From: Microbacterium sp. MYb72
GTDB taxonomy: Bacteria; Actinomycetota; Actinomycetes; Actinomycetales; Microbacteriaceae
Assembly: GCF_002979415.1 (NCBI RefSeq)
Contig: NZ_PCOT01000025.1
Location: 1-59,288 of the forward strand
DNA: 59,288 nt
Reading direction: 5' to 3'
The notes under the pieces: generated by a model
The model's input: the letters and a program-made list of their open reading frames with translations, nothing else
What the model was told of the DNA's origin: nothing
The model's database searches: none
Position numbers and translations under genes: made by a program
Shown: piece by piece, positions 9,738 to 18,551 of the stretch
Layout: every line of letters begins with the position of its first letter
Position numbering within the stretch: the first letter of the stretch is position 1

Positions 9738-10141
9738 GGAGTGTTCTCTCTCTCGGTCTCGACGACCACCATGGTCGCCTTGATGACGGCTGTCGCCTTG
9801 CTGCCGACCTCGAGTGCGAGCTCGCGGGCGGCCTCGGCGGACATCAGGGACACGACGCGGTGCGGACCGCTCTGCAGCTCGACCTGCGCCATGAGGCCGT
9901 CGATCTGGACGGACGTCACGAGTCCGGTGAAGCGGTTGCGGGCGCTGCGGCGGACGGGGTCGTCGTCGGCCGCTTCTCCGGCGAGTCGCTGAGCCTGCGC
10001 GGCGAGGTCGGCCCCCGCCACCACCTGGCGCCCCGAGGCGTCGGGAACGGCGGGCAGGATGCCGTCGCCCACCCAGCGGCGCACGGTGTCGTCGCTGACG
10101 CCCAGAAGATGGGCTGCTTCACTGATCCGGAAATGCGTCAT
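9734..10141 (-). CDS. HTH-TOBE molybdate-responsive regulator
   Basis: 135 residues. Residues 1-50 are a MerR/excisionase-like helix-turn-helix (ISEAAHLLGVSDDTVRRWV). Residues about 70-130 are a molybdate-binding TOBE/Mop domain (GLVTSVQIDGLMAQVE, HRVVSLMSAEAARELAL, KATMVVVE). First gene of the mod operon, so probably a Mo-sensing autoregulator playing the part of ModE. The ATG at 10141 is chosen over 10153 because the latter lies inside a good -10 box, and -10/N7/ATG fits a leaderless start. Confidence 0.85.
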   Translation of the reverse strand: MTHFRISEAAHLLGVSDDTVRRWVGDGILPAVPDASGRQVVAGADLAAQAQRLAGEAADDDPVRRSARNRFTGLVTSVQIDGLMAQVELQSGPHRVVSLMSAEAARELALEVGSKATAVIKATMVVVETERENTP

Positions 10142-10148
10142 GGCGATG

Positions 10149-10199
10149 ACCATAGTTCCGCATCTGCGGAATCACAAGACACGATTTCGCATCGCGGAA
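10149..10199 (-). promoter_or_regulatory. mod operon promoter with two operator palindromes
   Basis: Minus-strand promoter: -35 TTGTGA (10177-10172), 17-base spacer, -10 TATGGT (10154-10149), then 7 bases to the ATG at 10141. The spacer is filled by the perfect palindrome TTCCGCATCTGCGGAA (10156-10171). A related site TTTCGCATCGCGGAA lies at 10185-10199. A palindrome inside the spacer is the MerR-type position, which suits the HTH-TOBE protein. The second site also lies toward the guanine deaminase promoter. Confidence 0.6.
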
Positions 10200-10218
10200 T
10201 GTGAATTTCACAAACTTC

Positions 10219-10247
10219 TGGACGTTCGGCTCTCACGGGGGTACAGT
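10219..10247 (+). promoter_or_regulatory. Guanine deaminase promoter
   Basis: TGGACG (10219-10224), 17-base spacer, TACAGT (10242-10247). Predicted start near 10254, which leaves a 5' leader of about 128 bases before the ATG at 10382. Confidence 0.5.
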
Positions 10248-10253
10248 CGGTGC

Positions 10254-10381
10254 TGGCTGGACGACCGATGATGGTCGCCCGTCACGAAAGCACAACCTAG
10301 CGGTTCGACGTATATCTCGAGGCCGACCCCCACAGGGCCTGCCGGAAGCCGTATCACTGCGACGACAGCAAGGAAGCCTTC
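10254..10381 (+). promoter_or_regulatory. Long structured leader of the guanine deaminase gene
   Basis: About 128 bases of untranslated leader. Seen: a hairpin CGACC/GGTCG at 10262-10277, then GAAAG (10286-10290), ACCTAG and CGGTTCGACG (to 10310), C-rich and G-rich blocks able to pair (CCC/GGG around 10327-10338), and a GCCGGAAGCC block. The order GAAAG..ACCTAG..GGTTC recalls the 5' half of ykkC-class riboswitches, but the conserved 3' half of that class is not there. No purine-riboswitch core is visible. RNA control is possible, not shown. Confidence 0.3.
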
Positions 10382-10894
10382 ATGAGCAGCATCAGCGCGC
10401 CCGCCATCGACTCCCAGCCGACTCCGGCCGAGTACCTCTCCCGGGCCGTCGCCCTCGCCACCGAGAACGTCCGCGACGCGGGCGGTCCGTTCGGGGCGAT
10501 CGTCGTCTCGGCGGACGGGCAGGTCTTCGAGGGCGTCAACCGGGTCACGGCGAACCTCGACCCCTCGGCGCACGCCGAGGTCACGGCGATCCGCAACGCC
10601 TGCCAGGGGCTCGGCACGTTCGATCTCACCGGGGCCACGCTCTACACGAGCTGCGAGCCCTGCCCGATGTGCCTCGCCACCTCGCTCTGGGCCCGCATCG
10701 ACCGGGTCTACTTCGCCGCCGACCGACACGACGCGGCCGACGCCGGCTTCGACGACGCGGTGTTCTACCGCTACTTCGAGGGCGGCCCCGAGGACCGGGC
10801 CATCATGCCCGTCGGCCAGGAGGCCCTGGCCCCCGCCGAACGCGTCGCCCCGTTCACCGAGTGGAACGCCAACGTCTCGCGCATCGACTACTGA
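10382..10894 (+). CDS. guaD: Guanine deaminase, cytidine-deaminase fold
   Basis: 170 residues. Converts guanine to xanthine, feeding xanthine dehydrogenase. Zinc site HAEVT plus PCPMC, the proton-shuttling Glu in HAE, and a C-terminus ending WNANVSRIDY like Bacillus GuaD, which distinguishes it from tRNA adenosine deaminase TadA. RBS AAGGAAG lies 5 bases before the ATG. Followed after 132 bases by a purine permease, so the two may be co-transcribed. Confidence 0.88.
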   Translation: MSSISAPAIDSQPTPAEYLSRAVALATENVRDAGGPFGAIVVSADGQVFEGVNRVTANLDPSAHAEVTAIRNACQGLGTFDLTGATLYTSCEPCPMCLATSLWARIDRVYFAADRHDAADAGFDDAVFYRYFEGGPEDRAIMPVGQEALAPAERVAPFTEWNANVSRIDY

Positions 10895-11026
10895 CGCGCA
10901 CCGCTGACGCGCGCCGAAGGCCGACGCGCACCGACCGCTGACGGGCCCCTGCGCCCGCGGCGACCACCGGGGAGCCGCTCCTTCGGCGAACCCGAGCACC
11001 ACCTCCGCACAACAACACTGGAGCCG

Positions 11027-12538
11027 ATGATGTCTTCACATGTCTTCAACGACCCCGAGACCGGCGCGATCCCCGCGCCGGAGCTCCCGCCCCTGGCCAC
11101 CGGAGCGACCGCCACGGTCGACGCCGAGCCCAAGAACGCGTTCGACCGATTCTTCGAGATCACCCGTCGCGGGTCGACGGTGGCCCGCGAGATCCGCGGC
11201 GGCATCGTCACCTTCGTGACGATGGCGTACATCGTCATCCTCAACCCGCTCATCCTCGGCGGCGTCGAGGACGTCGCGGGCAACGCCCTGAACGGCGCGC
11301 AGATCGGGGCGGCCACCGGCCTCACCGCCGGCGTCATGACGATCCTGTTCGGACTCATCGCACGACTCCCGTTCGCGCTCGCCGCGGGGCTCGGCATCAA
11401 CTCCTTCCTCGCCGTGTCCGTCGTCGGACAGGTCACCTGGCCCGAGGCCATGGGGCTCGTCGTCATCAACGGCATCCTGATCGTGCTGTTCGGAGCCACC
11501 GGCATCCGGACCGCCATCTTCAACGCGGTTCCCGCCCAGCTCAAGGCGGCGATCACGGTCGGCATCGGCCTGTTCATCGCCTTCATCGGCTTCGTCGACT
11601 CGGGCTTCGTGAACCGCACGGCCGGCGGCCCGCCCGTGCAGCTCGGCGACGGCGGATCGATCACCTCGATCCCGACGCTCATCTTCCTCATCGGGCTCGT
11701 GCTCATCGGCGTGCTCGTCGCGCGCAAGGTGCCCGGCGGCATCCTGATCGGCATCGTCGCCTCGACCGTCCTCGCGATCATCGCGCAGGCGATCTTCAAG
11801 CTCGGTCCGAGCTTCGAGAACCCCGGCGGCTGGCACATGACGATCCCGGAGATCCCGACGGCGCTCGTCACGATCCCCGACTTCGGCCTCATCGGCCAGT
11901 TCGACCTCCTCGGATCCTTCGGCCGCATCGGCGCCTTGTCGGCCACGATGCTCGTCTTCACCCTCGTGTTCTCCAACTTCTTCGACGCCATGGGCACCAT
12001 GACGGGGCTCGCGAAGAACGCCGGTCTCGCCTACAAGGACGGCACGTTCCCGCGGCTGCGCTCGGCGTTCGTCGTCGAGGGCCTCGGCGCCGTCGCCGGT
12101 GGCGCGACCTCGACCTCCTCGAACACGGTCTACGTCGACAGCGCCTCCGGCATCGGTGAGGGGGCGCGCACGGGTCTGGCCGCGGTCGTCGTCGGCATCC
12201 TGTTCCTGCTCTCGATGTTCTTCACCCCGCTCACCCTCGTGGTGCCGATCGAGGTCGGATCCGCCGCGCTCGTCGTGGTCGGCGCGATGATGATGGGGCA
12301 GATCAAGGAGATCAAGTTCACGAACTTCGCCGTCGCCCTGCCGGTGTTCCTCACGATCGTCACGATGCCGCTGACCTACTCGATCGCCAACGGCATCGGC
12401 GTCGGCTTCATCTCCTGGGCGCTCATCAACGCGCTCTCGGGTCGTGCCCGCAAGGTGCACTGGCTCATGTGGATCGTCGCGGCGGGCTTCGCGCTCTACT
12501 TCGTGCGCGGTCCGATCGAGGCGGCGCTCGCAGGCTGA
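11027..12538 (+). CDS. NCS2/AzgA-type purine (guanine/hypoxanthine) permease
   Basis: 503 residues with many hydrophobic segments. Proton symporter of the AzgA-like NCS2 branch. Typical blocks: REIRGGIVTFVTMAYIVILNP, AAGLGINSFLA, FSNFFDAMGTMTGLAKNAG and TSSNTVYVDSASG. Substrate by homology is guanine, hypoxanthine or adenine. The preceding guanine deaminase supports guanine. ATG 11027 and 11030 are both possible; GGAG lies 5 bases upstream. Confidence 0.85.
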   Translation: MMSSHVFNDPETGAIPAPELPPLATGATATVDAEPKNAFDRFFEITRRGSTVAREIRGGIVTFVTMAYIVILNPLILGGVEDVAGNALNGAQIGAATGLTAGVMTILFGLIARLPFALAAGLGINSFLAVSVVGQVTWPEAMGLVVINGILIVLFGATGIRTAIFNAVPAQLKAAITVGIGLFIAFIGFVDSGFVNRTAGGPPVQLGDGGSITSIPTLIFLIGLVLIGVLVARKVPGGILIGIVASTVLAIIAQAIFKLGPSFENPGGWHMTIPEIPTALVTIPDFGLIGQFDLLGSFGRIGALSATMLVFTLVFSNFFDAMGTMTGLAKNAGLAYKDGTFPRLRSAFVVEGLGAVAGGATSTSSNTVYVDSASGIGEGARTGLAAVVVGILFLLSMFFTPLTLVVPIEVGSAALVVVGAMMMGQIKEIKFTNFAVALPVFLTIVTMPLTYSIANGIGVGFISWALINALSGRARKVHWLMWIVAAGFALYFVRGPIEAALAG

Positions 12539-12570
12539 GCCTCCTCTTTCTCTGCTGACTTTCTCCCCCG

Positions 12571-12680
12571 ACGCCCCGTCTGGTCGTCCCGCCCCACCGG
12601 GCGGACGTCGCCCAGGTGGGGCGTCGGCGTGCGGGAGGGGCGTCGCGCTCACGAGGGCGTCGCGCTAGGAGGGCGTCGCC
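12571..12680. terminator. GC-rich hairpin and short direct repeats between convergent genes
   Basis: CGCCCCACC (12591-12599) pairs with GGTGGGGCG (12616-12624), a 9-bp stem. It is followed by three close copies of a GAGGGCGTCGC block ending near 12675. The gap (12539-12735) separates the permease from the leftward MocA-like gene. Confidence 0.5.
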
Positions 12681-12735
12681 TGCCGGAAGAGGAGCCGCAG
12701 CGGAACGGGCTCCGGAGCGCGGGAGACGGGACGGC

Positions 12736-13344
12736 TCAGCTGAGCTCGGGCCAGCCCGCGAGGTCGGCGGGGACGTCGATGTCGGCTCCCGAGCCGAGGT
12801 CCCCGCACTCGATGTCGTCGACGAGCTGCGGATGCATCGCCATCCACACCCTCGCCCCGGAGTCGCCGAGCGCGGTGTCGGCCGCGTCGAACAGATCGTC
12901 GATGTCGAACACGACGGGGGTGCCCGGCACGCCGTCCCACGCCGCTCTGGTCGCCCGACCAGGCCTGTGCGCGTCGAGGAGCCGGCGGATGACCGGCTCG
13001 CCGACCCCTGGCTGATCGACGAGGAGCACGATCACCACGTGGGGCCTCTCGCCCGCCGATCGGAGATGCCGGGCGGCGGCGCGCAGCGAGGCGCTCATGC
13101 CGAGCTCGGCATCGTGCACGTACACGGTGACCGCCGAGGACGAGCGCCGACGCAGCCAGCGCCGCACCGTCGCCGCCTCGGGGCCGATCGCGATCGAGAC
13201 GCTGCAGCCGGCGAGGGCCGCAGCCCTGGCGGCCCTGGTCGCCAGCACCTCGTCGTTCCAGGGCAGCAGCGCCTTGGGGCCGAGGCCGAGACGCGATCCG
13301 CGTCCAGCGGCCAGCACGATCGCGTGGCGGTGGTGCAGCGTCAT
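12736..13344 (-). CDS. MocA-like molybdenum cofactor nucleotidyltransferase
   Basis: 202 residues. The N-terminal IVLAAGRGSRLG..KALLPW is the nucleotide-binding loop of MobA/MocA transferases; LLVDQPG gives the metal-binding Asp region. Its ATG overlaps the stop of the xanthine-dehydrogenase-like gene (ATGA), so it probably makes the dinucleotide form of Moco (CTP-type, as MocA, or a PucB-like maturation role) for that enzyme. CTP versus GTP specificity is not decided by what I can see. Confidence 0.78.
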   Translation of the reverse strand: MTLHHRHAIVLAAGRGSRLGLGPKALLPWNDEVLATRAARAAALAGCSVSIAIGPEAATVRRWLRRRSSSAVTVYVHDAELGMSASLRAAARHLRSAGERPHVVIVLLVDQPGVGEPVIRRLLDAHRPGRATRAAWDGVPGTPVVFDIDDLFDAADTALGDSGARVWMAMHPQLVDDIECGDLGSGADIDVPADLAGWPELS

Positions 13345-16091
13345 CCGTCCGTCCCCCTCGTCGCATCGCGCTCGAGGATCGCGGCGTGGATCACGTCCCG
13401 AGTGAAGGGCGTCGTCGTCAGGCGGATGCCGGTGGCATCGCGGATCGCGGCCGCCAGCGCGGGGGCGACGGGGTTGAACGGCGACTCGCTCATCGACTTC
13501 GCCCCCAGGGGGCCCAGCACGTCGCTCGTCGTCGCGAAGGAGATCTCCGACCGTGGCACATCGGCGAACGCGGGCACGTGATACATCCGCAGGATGTCGC
13601 TGGTCACGCGGCCGTTCTCGTCGACGCGCACGATCTCGTGCAGCGCGGCGCCGATCGCCTGGGCGATGCCGCCCTCGATCTGCCCGCGGCACTGCTCCGG
13701 ATTCACGACCACCCCGGCATCGGCCGCGTGGATCGAGCGGAGGATGCGCAGCTCACCCGTGGCCTCGTCGATCGCGACGCGGAACCCCTGCACGTTGAAC
13801 GCCACCGACCGCGGGGTCCCGCCCCAGTAGCCGGCTGCCTCGAGGGGGCCGTCGGCGGCGAGGTCGATGAGCGAGACCGAGTCGCCTCCGCGCATGACGC
13901 GGTCGCCCGCGAGCAGGCACTCGTCGACGGGGGCGCCGAGCAGGGCGGCGGCGCGGGCGCGGAGCTTCTCGGCGAGCGAGGTCGCCGCGGCGTGCGTGGC
14001 GCGGCCGGCGACCACGGTGCCGGTCGAGCCGAACGCGCCGGTGTCGTGCTCGACGAGGTCGGAGTCGGCCTGACGCAGCCGCACCCTCCTCGTCGTGGTC
14101 TGCAGCACCGTGGCCGCGATCTGCTGGTGCACGGTCGAGGTGCCGTTGCCGAACTCCGCGGTGCCGACGTCGAGCCCGAAAGCCCCGTCCGCTTCCAGGC
14201 GGATCGTGACGTGCGAGTGGTGTCCGCGCGGAGGCACCGTCGCGATCATGGCGACGGCGGCGCCCTCGCCGATCGTCCAGCCGGGCGCGAGGGCCGCCGC
14301 ATCCGCCTCCCTGTTCCTCGCGAGACCCGCCTGCACGTCTCGCACGCACTCGTCGAGACCGTAGCTGCCGATGATGAGGTCGGGCTCCTCGTGCGCGGCG
14401 ATCATCGCGTCGTCGGCGCCGATGAGGTTGCGGGTGCGCATCTCGAGCGGATCGAGGCCGAGCCTGCGGGCGAGCTCATCGACCGTCGACTCGATCGCGA
14501 AGATCATCTGGCTCAGCCCGTAGCCGCGGAACGCGCCGGACGGGATGGAGTTCGTGTAGACGACGGAGGCGTCGATCTTCTTCGCCGCGGCCCGGTAGAC
14601 GGCGATCGACTCGCCCACGCCGTGGAACATGACCCCCGGGCCGTGGTTGCCGTAGGCGCCGGTGTTCGAGCGCACATCGACGGCGATGCCGGTGATCGTG
14701 CCGGAGGAGTCGGCGCCCATGCGCACGCGCATGCGGAACGGATGCCGCACGGTCGTCGCCGTGAGCACCTCCTTGCGCGAGAACTCGATGCGGACGGGGC
14801 GGCCCGTGGCCCTCGTCGCGAGCAGCGCGAGGTCTTCGGTGAGCATCTCCTGCTTGCCGCCGAAGCCGCCGCCGACGCGGCCCGTGTACACGCGCACCTC
14901 GTCCTTCGACAGTCCGAACACGCGCGCGAGCGCCCGCCGCACGAGGAACGGCACCTGCGTGCTGCTGCGCACGACGTAGCGGCCGTCGGCATCCTGCCAG
15001 GCGATCGATCCGTGGGTCTCCAAGGCCGTGTGCGAGACGCGGTGCGTGTGGAAGGTGCGGTCCTCGACGATGGCGGATGCCGCGAGCGCCGCCTCCAGGT
15101 CGCCGACCTCGGAGTCCATCCGCATCACGATGTTGCTGTCTCCGTGCAGGACAGGCGTGTCGGGGTGATCGGCGACCTCGGGGTCGAGGTTGAAGGGCAG
15201 CACCTCGTACTCGACCTCGACGAGGCGCGCCGCACGGTCGGCGGCCCGCTGGGTCTCGGCGACCACGAGCGCCACGCGCTGGCCGACGAAGCGCATGACG
15301 TCGTCGAACACCATCGTGTCGTCGGGGTCGTCTTCGACGAGCTCGTGCTGGGCGGTGGAGAACAGCGCGCGGGGCGCGTCGGCGGCCGTCAGCACCCGCA
15401 CGACACCGGGGGAGGAGAGGGCGCGCGCCGCGTCGATGCGGACGACGCGGGCGTGCGCGTGCGGACTGCGGACCACGGCCCCGTACAGCAGCGCCCCCGG
15501 CAGCTCGTCGGGGTCGACGTCCATCGTGTAGCGGACCGTGCCGGTCACGACGCCGAGCGCCGCGGGGGTGCCCGTCGCGTGACCGACGCCGCCCGCACGG
15601 TCGTCGATGTTCTCGACGCCGTGCACCGCGTCCTCGATGCTGCGGTATCCGGTGCAGCGGCAGATGTTGCCCTTGAGGGTGCGGTCGAGGTCGTGCTCGG
15701 CGCCCTCCGGCATCCCGGCGACCGTGCACACCATCCCGGCCGTGCAGAACCCGCACTGGAAGCCGGCCGCCCTGCGGAAGCGCTCCTGCACGGGGTGCGG
15801 ATGCTCGGGGGTGCCGAGTCCCTGCACCGTCACGATGTCGCGGCCCGCCGCGCGGTGCGCCGGATACACGCAGCTGTGCACGGGGTCGCCGTCGACGATC
15901 ACCGTGCACGCGCCGCAGTCACCGCCGTCGCACCCCTTCTTCACTCCGTACGAGCCCTGGTCGCGCAGCCAGGTGCGCAGGCACTGGCCGGGCTCGGGGG
16001 CGACGTCGACCTCGCGTCCGTCGAGCGTCGCGGTGCGCGCGGCTGCGGCGACCGCGGCATCCGCGCCGACCCTGTTCTCGATGATGCTCAT
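13341..16091 (-). CDS. Xanthine dehydrogenase family enzyme: 2Fe-2S domain fused to Moco subunit
   Basis: 916 residues. Residues 20-155 hold two 2Fe-2S clusters (Cys54, 59, 62, 74 and Cys113, 116, 144, 146). Residues 175-910 are the molybdopterin-binding large subunit with GRVGGGFGGKQ, PSGAFRGYG and the active-site Glu in GAKSMSES. There is no FAD domain; that is the next gene upstream. This order differs from classical XdhAB at 23102-26919 and recalls E. coli XdhD. Substrate is unproven: xanthine/hypoxanthine, another N-heterocycle or an aldehyde. Overlaps both neighbours by 4 bases. Confidence 0.85.
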   Translation of the reverse strand: MSIIENRVGADAAVAAAARTATLDGREVDVAPEPGQCLRTWLRDQGSYGVKKGCDGGDCGACTVIVDGDPVHSCVYPAHRAAGRDIVTVQGLGTPEHPHPVQERFRRAAGFQCGFCTAGMVCTVAGMPEGAEHDLDRTLKGNICRCTGYRSIEDAVHGVENIDDRAGGVGHATGTPAALGVVTGTVRYTMDVDPDELPGALLYGAVVRSPHAHARVVRIDAARALSSPGVVRVLTAADAPRALFSTAQHELVEDDPDDTMVFDDVMRFVGQRVALVVAETQRAADRAARLVEVEYEVLPFNLDPEVADHPDTPVLHGDSNIVMRMDSEVGDLEAALAASAIVEDRTFHTHRVSHTALETHGSIAWQDADGRYVVRSSTQVPFLVRRALARVFGLSKDEVRVYTGRVGGGFGGKQEMLTEDLALLATRATGRPVRIEFSRKEVLTATTVRHPFRMRVRMGADSSGTITGIAVDVRSNTGAYGNHGPGVMFHGVGESIAVYRAAAKKIDASVVYTNSIPSGAFRGYGLSQMIFAIESTVDELARRLGLDPLEMRTRNLIGADDAMIAAHEEPDLIIGSYGLDECVRDVQAGLARNREADAAALAPGWTIGEGAAVAMIATVPPRGHHSHVTIRLEADGAFGLDVGTAEFGNGTSTVHQQIAATVLQTTTRRVRLRQADSDLVEHDTGAFGSTGTVVAGRATHAAATSLAEKLRARAAALLGAPVDECLLAGDRVMRGGDSVSLIDLAADGPLEAAGYWGGTPRSVAFNVQGFRVAIDEATGELRILRSIHAADAGVVVNPEQCRGQIEGGIAQAIGAALHEIVRVDENGRVTSDILRMYHVPAFADVPRSEISFATTSDVLGPLGAKSMSESPFNPVAPALAAAIRDATGIRLTTTPFTRDVIHAAILERDATRGTDG

Positions 16092-17047
16092 GCCGATGTC
16101 CTCTCCATGCGCAGATCCCCGGTGACGCGGCCTCTCGCCCCGTCGACCCCGGTCGCGTCGGGGAGCAGTTCGGCGAGGATCTCGTCGCCGAGCCGGTGGG
16201 TCATCAGGCGGCGCCAGGCCGGATCACCGTGGATGTCGTCGTACCAGCCGCCCGTGCCCGCCGCGGCCGTGTCGATCGCGGCGCGCCAGGCGCCGGCATC
16301 CGCGGGAGTGAGGCGGTCGGCGCGTCGACGCCCCGCCTGCCCGTCGTCGGCGTGGAGGTCGAGCAGGACGGGACGGAAGACGGATGCCGTGACCGAGAGC
16401 CGCAGCGAGCGATCGGACGTGCGGCGGCCGATCAGGAGCGCCGCCGAGCGGCCGCGCTCGGTGAGCGAGAGGCGACGGAACGCGTGCCGCTGCCGCAGCG
16501 CCTCCGCGGGGACGAGGAAGCTGCGGATGAGCTCGCCGTAGCCGAGACGGGTCCTGGCGGGGCCGACGACGAGGTCGGCGACGGCGGCGCGGCGACGGCG
16601 GCCGTCGGGGCGCAGGATCAAGGCGGTGGCGCCCCACGCGGTGAGCAGCGAGATCATGGGGCCGGCGGGCAGGGCGGTGGCGACGTTGCCGCCGACGGTG
16701 GAGACGTTCCAGATCTTCCACGAGGCGACGAAGGAGTCGCACGCCGGCGGGATGACGTCGAGCCCCGGCAGTTGGGCACGGGGGATGCCGCCGGGGAGCG
16801 GGTCGTCGGAGAGGGCGCGCAGCTCGGCGATGCGGCAGGTGGCGGCGATCTCGAGGTCGCCGTCCGGCGTCCAGGCGAGGGGCACCCAGCCGGCGCCGGT
16901 GATGTCGAGCAGGCGGGTCGGGGCGCCGCGGGTGATGTCGGTGCCGTAGGAGTAGATGACCGTGCCGCCGGCGAGCCAGGAGTCGCCGGGGCGCCAGCTG
17001 CGCGGATCCGCGCACATCAGGACCTCGTCGACGCTCGTCACATCCAT
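16088..17047 (-). CDS. FAD-binding subunit of xanthine dehydrogenase family
   Basis: 319 residues. Carries electrons from the iron-sulfur clusters to NAD+ or another acceptor. FAD-binding signatures WLAGGTVIYSYG near residue 26 and NVSTVGGNVATALPAGP around 115-130, then a CO-dehydrogenase-flavoprotein C-terminal domain. Partner of the fused 916-residue subunit, with which it overlaps (ATGA). The start at 17047 overlaps the end of the XdhC-like gene by 10 bases. Confidence 0.85.
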   Translation of the reverse strand: MDVTSVDEVLMCADPRSWRPGDSWLAGGTVIYSYGTDITRGAPTRLLDITGAGWVPLAWTPDGDLEIAATCRIAELRALSDDPLPGGIPRAQLPGLDVIPPACDSFVASWKIWNVSTVGGNVATALPAGPMISLLTAWGATALILRPDGRRRRAAVADLVVGPARTRLGYGELIRSFLVPAEALRQRHAFRRLSLTERGRSAALLIGRRTSDRSLRLSVTASVFRPVLLDLHADDGQAGRRRADRLTPADAGAWRAAIDTAAAGTGGWYDDIHGDPAWRRLMTHRLGDEILAELLPDATGVDGARGRVTGDLRMERTSA

Positions 17048-18357
17048 GCGAGCGCCTCCTCCGTGCGCCGGGGTTCTGCGCCGGGCCCTCGTGCACTCTG
17101 CGGGTCGGGATGCTGCGTCGCGGGGCGCTGCGGGCCGTCGCCCGGCAGGTCGCCTCGCAGGTCGCCTCCGTGCGGCGCGACGAGCTGCGGCCCTGGCGCG
17201 CAGACGCGGCGCGCGTCGTGGACATCGCCTGTGGTGTCGCGCAGCTTGCGCTGCGGCGACGCGGTGATGCCGGTGCGCGCGGCGGTCTCGACGAGGATCA
17301 GCTCGGCGAGCACGGACACCGCCACCTCCGCAGGGGTGCGAGCGCCGAGGTCGAGTCCGATCGGGGAGTGCAGCCGATCGAGGTGCGCGTCGGCGAGGCC
17401 GCCCGCGCGGAGCTCCTGCACGCGCTTCTCGTGGGTCACGCGCGACCCCATGGCGCCGACGTAGGCGAGGTCGGCCCGGAGGGCGCGGTCCAGCACGGGC
17501 AGATCGAAGCGGGGGTCGTGGGTGAGCACGACGATCGCGGTGCGGGAGTCGATGCGACCGGCATCCGTCTCCGCGGCGAAGTGCTGCGCCGGATGCGCGA
17601 GCACGACCTCGTGCGCGCCGGGGTGCCGCGCCCGGGTGGCGAAGACGGGACGGGCGTCGCACACCGTGACGTGCCGGCCGAGCACGGCGGCGGCCTGGGC
17701 GAGTGCGGCGGAGAAGTCGTTCGCCCCGTAGATGACGAGGCGGGCGGGCGTCGCGCTCGACTCGACGAGCAGTCGGCGCGCGACCGGACACTCCGGAACG
17801 GAGCGGTCGGTGATCTCCACGACGTGCGCGCCGCCCAGGTCGAGGCCCGCGTGGACCCGGTCGCCGAGGTCCGCCGCCGTGTCGCCAGGGAGGAGAACGC
17901 GCGCTCGGGAGGAGGCATCCGCCGCAATCGTCCTCCCGAACGTGAGAACTCCTCCGTTGCGGGCGGCATCGTCGAGCGGCAGCTCCCGCACGAGCCGCAG
18001 GGCGCGGTCCGGGTGGGCGAGGGCGGAGAGGATGCCGGCGGGCAGGGTGCGCAGCGGCTGCACGACCACGCGCACGTCCCCTCCGCACATCAGGCCGACG
18101 GAGATCCCGTCGTCGTCGGCGTAGCCGAAGGAGTGCAGCTCGACCTCGCCGGTGTCCAGGCATCCGATCGCCGCGTCGACCACGGCGCCCTCGACGCAGC
18201 CGCCCGAGATCGAGCCGATCGTGCGGCCGTCGTTGCGCACGGCCATGGAGGTCCCAGCGGGGCGCGGGACGGAGCCGGACACTTCGACGATCGTGGCGAT
18301 CGCCCAGCGATCGGGGTCGGCCAGGCAGTCGGCGTAGTCGTGCAGACGGTCGAGCAT
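17038..18357 (-). CDS. XdhC/CoxI-family maturation factor with Pro/Gly-rich tail
   Basis: 439 residues, first gene of the leftward operon. N-terminal XdhC_CoxI domain (GSVPRPAGTSM, GSISGGCVEGAVVDAA), then a Rossmann-type XdhC C-domain (VIYGANDFSAALAQAAAVLG, VLTHDPRFDLPVL, YVGAMGS). XdhC proteins bind Moco, help sulfurate it and deliver it to the dehydrogenase. About 60 residues at the end are Pro/Gly/Arg-rich and not part of the family. ATG 18357 follows GGAGGTG. A second, shorter XdhC is at 22263-23093. Confidence 0.83.
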   Translation of the reverse strand: MLDRLHDYADCLADPDRWAIATIVEVSGSVPRPAGTSMAVRNDGRTIGSISGGCVEGAVVDAAIGCLDTGEVELHSFGYADDDGISVGLMCGGDVRVVVQPLRTLPAGILSALAHPDRALRLVRELPLDDAARNGGVLTFGRTIAADASSRARVLLPGDTAADLGDRVHAGLDLGGAHVVEITDRSVPECPVARRLLVESSATPARLVIYGANDFSAALAQAAAVLGRHVTVCDARPVFATRARHPGAHEVVLAHPAQHFAAETDAGRIDSRTAIVVLTHDPRFDLPVLDRALRADLAYVGAMGSRVTHEKRVQELRAGGLADAHLDRLHSPIGLDLGARTPAEVAVSVLAELILVETAARTGITASPQRKLRDTTGDVHDARRVCAPGPQLVAPHGGDLRGDLPGDGPQRPATQHPDPQSARGPGAEPRRTEEALAWM

Positions 18358-18442
18358 GGAGCACCTCCGGGTCACAATCCGCGGCGTCTTCGCCGCTGGT
18401 TGCCCGGTAGATGGTTGTGAGAACCCGCCTAGGCCTGAGGAG

Positions 18443-18471
18443 ATTCTAGATCAGGCTCGGGGAAGTGTCCA
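18443..18471 (-). promoter_or_regulatory. Promoter of the fused-XDH operon
   Basis: Minus strand: -35 TGGACA (18471-18466), 17-base spacer, -10 TAGAAT (18448-18443). It lies about 90 bases before the ATG at 18357, back to back with the MFS promoter at 18560. Confidence 0.55.
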
Positions 18472-18551
18472 TAGTGCGGAGTCAGGATTCCGGATGGTGG
18501 AGATCTATCTCTCTGAGTGCAGGATTCAGGCTCGAGCCGCACGCAACAAAG

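Noticed and set aside
10156..10199. Members of the 21-bp phased operator set
   Set aside because: Half-sites are similar, but the spacing is about 29 bp, one site is 16 rather than 15 bases, and the layout sits inside a promoter spacer. Treated as a separate regulator's sites.
10254..10381. Classical purine (guanine) riboswitch
   Set aside because: The conserved core (TATA..., loop-loop motifs) is not visible; only a weak partial resemblance to ykkC-class RNA remains.
13386..16541. Very long plus-strand open frame (1051 codons) opposite the fused XDH gene
   Set aside because: It mirrors a clearly recognisable enzyme on the minus strand. The translation is Arg/His/Gly/Asp-rich without domains, as expected for antisense frames in high-GC DNA.
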